Positions 4,543-5,899 of a stretch of DNA of 5,899 bases are shown here, in pieces. The position numbers and the translations under genes are program-made. The notes beneath the pieces were generated by a model. The model saw nothing but the letters and a program-made list of their open reading frames with translations, made no database searches and was not told the origin of the DNA. Source of the DNA: an uncultured Bdellovibrio sp. (GTDB taxonomy: Bacteria; Bdellovibrionota; Bdellovibrionia; Bdellovibrionales; Bdellovibrionaceae); the NCBI RefSeq assembly GCF_946478835.1, contig NZ_CAMLDV010000197.1, forward strand, positions 1 to 5,899. The letters run 5' to 3'. Position 1 is the first letter of the stretch. Every line of letters begins with the position of its first letter.

Positions 4543-5899
4543 CTATTTACTTGTTCCAAGGGCGACTGCGGGAAGAGCGTCGCCCATTTCGCCCGCGCCA
4601 TCGCCTACATTATTAACATGCCCTTGACCTAATTGACCAAAGGTATTACTTCCCCAACATTTCATTGTGGAGTTATCCAAAACGGCACACGTTTGGTAAG
4701 CGTATGCGGATATTTGTACGATAGTTCGACCGGTCCCTAAATTGATCGCAGCAAGCGAATCTCCCATTTCTCCCACGCCGTCTCCGATAGAATTTGTGTT
4801 TCCCTGACCTAGGTTGCCGTACAAGTTTCTTCCCCAGCACTTGACCGTACCATTATCAAGAAGGGCACAAGTGTGCTCAGCGCCTGCAGAAATTTGTTTC
4901 GCTTTTCGACCTACTCCTAAATCAATTGCAGGCAAGGAGTCACCCATTTCCCCAGCCTCATCTCCCAAAACATTAGTATTTCCTTGTCCTAACTGCCCAT
5001 ACGTATTACTGCCCCAGCACTTCACCGTCGAATCATCGAGCAGAGCACAGGTATGATAATAACCTGCAGCAACTTGTAACGCCGTTCGGCCCGTTCCCAA
5101 ATTAACTGCAGGAAGGGAGTCCCCCATTTCGCCAGCACCGTCTCCCAAAACACTGGTATTTCCCTGTCCCAATTGTCCGGACGCATTGTTGCCCCAGCAC
5201 TTTATTGTCGAATTATCGAGAAGAGCACAAGTATGCTGAGAACCCAACGAAATTTGCACAACCGTTCGTCCGGCTCCCAAACTCACTGCAGGAAGAGAAT
5301 CACCCATTTCACCAGCGTTATCCCCCAAGGTTGTCGTGTTACCTTGGCCTAAAACACCATAACTACCAAGTCCCCAACATTTTACCGAAGAGTTATCTAA
5401 GATCGCACAAGTGTGATAGCTCCCTGTTGCGATCTGCACAGCCGTTCTTCCCGTTCCTAAACTGATGGCCGACAAAGAGTCTCCCATTTCACCGGCACCA
5501 TCTCCTAAGCTATTTGCATGCCCTTGACCTAACTTACCATAACTATTGTTGCCCCAGCACTTGACTGTAGAGTTATCCAGAAGCGCGCACGCATATGCCA
5601 CTCCGCTTGAAATTTGCAGAACCTTTCGTCCTGTTCCCAAATCAATCGAGGGAAGTGAATCTCCCATTTCACCGACACTATCTCCGAGACCAGTCATGTT
5701 ACCCAGACCTAGTTGCCCCTGACTGTTTTGCCCCCAGCACTTCACCGAGGAGTTATCGAGAAGAGCACAAGCAAAGTAATCTCCTACGGCAATCTGCTTG
5801 AAACGTTTTGTGCGAATCAGAGGTTGATCCAAAATCTTTGCTAAACGCGAAGATGAAGTTCCTAATTTGATCGCAGTAAGCGCATCTCCCATTTCTCCT
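4543..5899 (-). CDS. RCC1-repeat beta-propeller protein, C-terminal part (5' end outside window)
   Basis: At least 451 residues are visible, ending at the TAG at 4545-4543. The protein consists of RCC1-type repeats, each with the core CALLDNSTVKCWG...GQLGQGN; such blades form beta-propellers, typically with seven blades. Seven full units and a 16-residue terminal stub (GEMGDALPAVALGTSK) are present, the stub possibly completing the ring's closing blade. Units are 60 residues, longer than the ~50 common in RCC1, because a GDGAGEMGDSLPAV-like segment separates the cores. Each unit has two cysteines nine residues apart, suggesting a hairpin disulfide and so an extracytoplasmic protein. The first visible unit carries a ~15-residue insertion. 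The Met at 5892-5890 belongs to the GEMGD repeat motif and the frame continues to the edge, so the true start, any signal peptide and further blades lie outside. Bacterial RCC1 propellers usually bind proteins; the ligand here is unknown. Confidence 0.92.
   Translation of the reverse strand, partial: GEMGDALTAIKLGTSSSRLAKILDQPLIRTKRFKQIAVGDYFACALLDNSSVKCWGQNSQGQLGLGNMTGLGDSVGEMGDSLPSIDLGTGRKVLQISSGVAYACALLDNSTVKCWGNNSYGKLGQGHANSLGDGAGEMGDSLSAISLGTGRTAVQIATGSYHTCAILDNSSVKCWGLGSYGVLGQGNTTTLGDNAGEMGDSLPAVSLGAGRTVVQISLGSQHTCALLDNSTIKCWGNNASGQLGQGNTSVLGDGAGEMGDSLPAVNLGTGRTALQVAAGYYHTCALLDDSTVKCWGSNTYGQLGQGNTNVLGDEAGEMGDSLPAIDLGVGRKAKQISAGAEHTCALLDNGTVKCWGRNLYGNLGQGNTNSIGDGVGEMGDSLAAINLGTGRTIVQISAYAYQTCAVLDNSTMKCWGSNTFGQLGQGHVNNVGDGAGEMGDALPAVALGTSK
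4546..5898 (-). repeat. Tandem 180-bp coding repeat (RCC1 units)
   Basis: Counting from the GEMG motif, the units are 5898-5674 (225 bp), 5673-5494, 5493-5314, 5313-5134, 5133-4954, 4953-4774 and 4773-4594 (each exactly 180 bp), then a 48-bp stub 4593-4546. Six units therefore keep exact register with no indel. Comparing 5101-5220 with 4921-5040 by eye gives 24 differences in 120 bases (80% identity), many at third codon positions. The 5' unit is longer by 45 bp, within about 5803-5856. Confidence 0.93.

Noticed and set aside
4814..5801. Several + strand open frames with similar sequences opposite the RCC1 gene
   Set aside because: They resemble each other only because they are the antisense of the 180-bp repeats.
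4543..5892. ATG at 5892 as the true start of the RCC1 protein
   Set aside because: This Met is the third residue of the GEMGD repeat motif, the frame continues upstream with Gly-Glu, and no RBS or signal peptide is present.
4546..5898. CRISPR or satellite-type non-coding repeat array
   Set aside because: The 180-bp periodicity is in frame, encodes RCC1 blades and varies mainly at synonymous positions, so it is a coding repeat.

Overview
The window looks like chromosome of a predatory Bdellovibrio or a close relative (Bdellovibrionota). This is inferred from the proteins: a deltaproteobacterial-style MltD-like transglycosylase, a PBP4-type DD-carboxypeptidase, a HAMP segment of a type I associate with these lineages, and an RCC1-repeat protein. 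GC content is intermediate. No rRNA, tRNA, mobile element or CRISPR array is visible, and no gene-free stretch exceeds 300 bases.

Layout from left to right. (1) The 3' end of a TetR-family regulator gene on the + strand. (2) A strong bidirectional intrinsic terminator shared with the next, convergent unit. (3) A minus-strand pair, dacB-like PBP4 (upstream, GTG start) then an MltD-like lytic transglycosylase. They are 31 bp apart and probably form one operon of two exported peptidoglycan hydrolases. (4) A compact divergent promoter region of about 105 bp. (5) On the + strand, an unusual 310-residue protein: a complete lipoprotein signal peptidase (LspA) core joined to a second transmembrane pair and a HAMP domain, with no output domain. 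(6) A 187-bp intergenic stretch with a perfect 9-bp inverted repeat and smaller palindromes. (7) A small exported two-cysteine protein of unknown function on the + strand. (8) Convergent with it, the 3' part of a minus-strand gene for an RCC1-type beta-propeller of tandem 60-residue units. That gene runs off the right edge.

The common theme is the cell envelope. The operon pair would trim and cut peptidoglycan in the periplasm. LspA-HAMP sits in the inner membrane and should mature lipoproteins. The small protein is exported, and the propeller has paired cysteines that suggest an oxidising, extracytoplasmic location. The most unusual item is the LspA-HAMP fusion, which could couple lipoprotein maturation to a membrane signal. 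Next are the precisely periodic propeller repeats and the possibly leaderless start of lspA.
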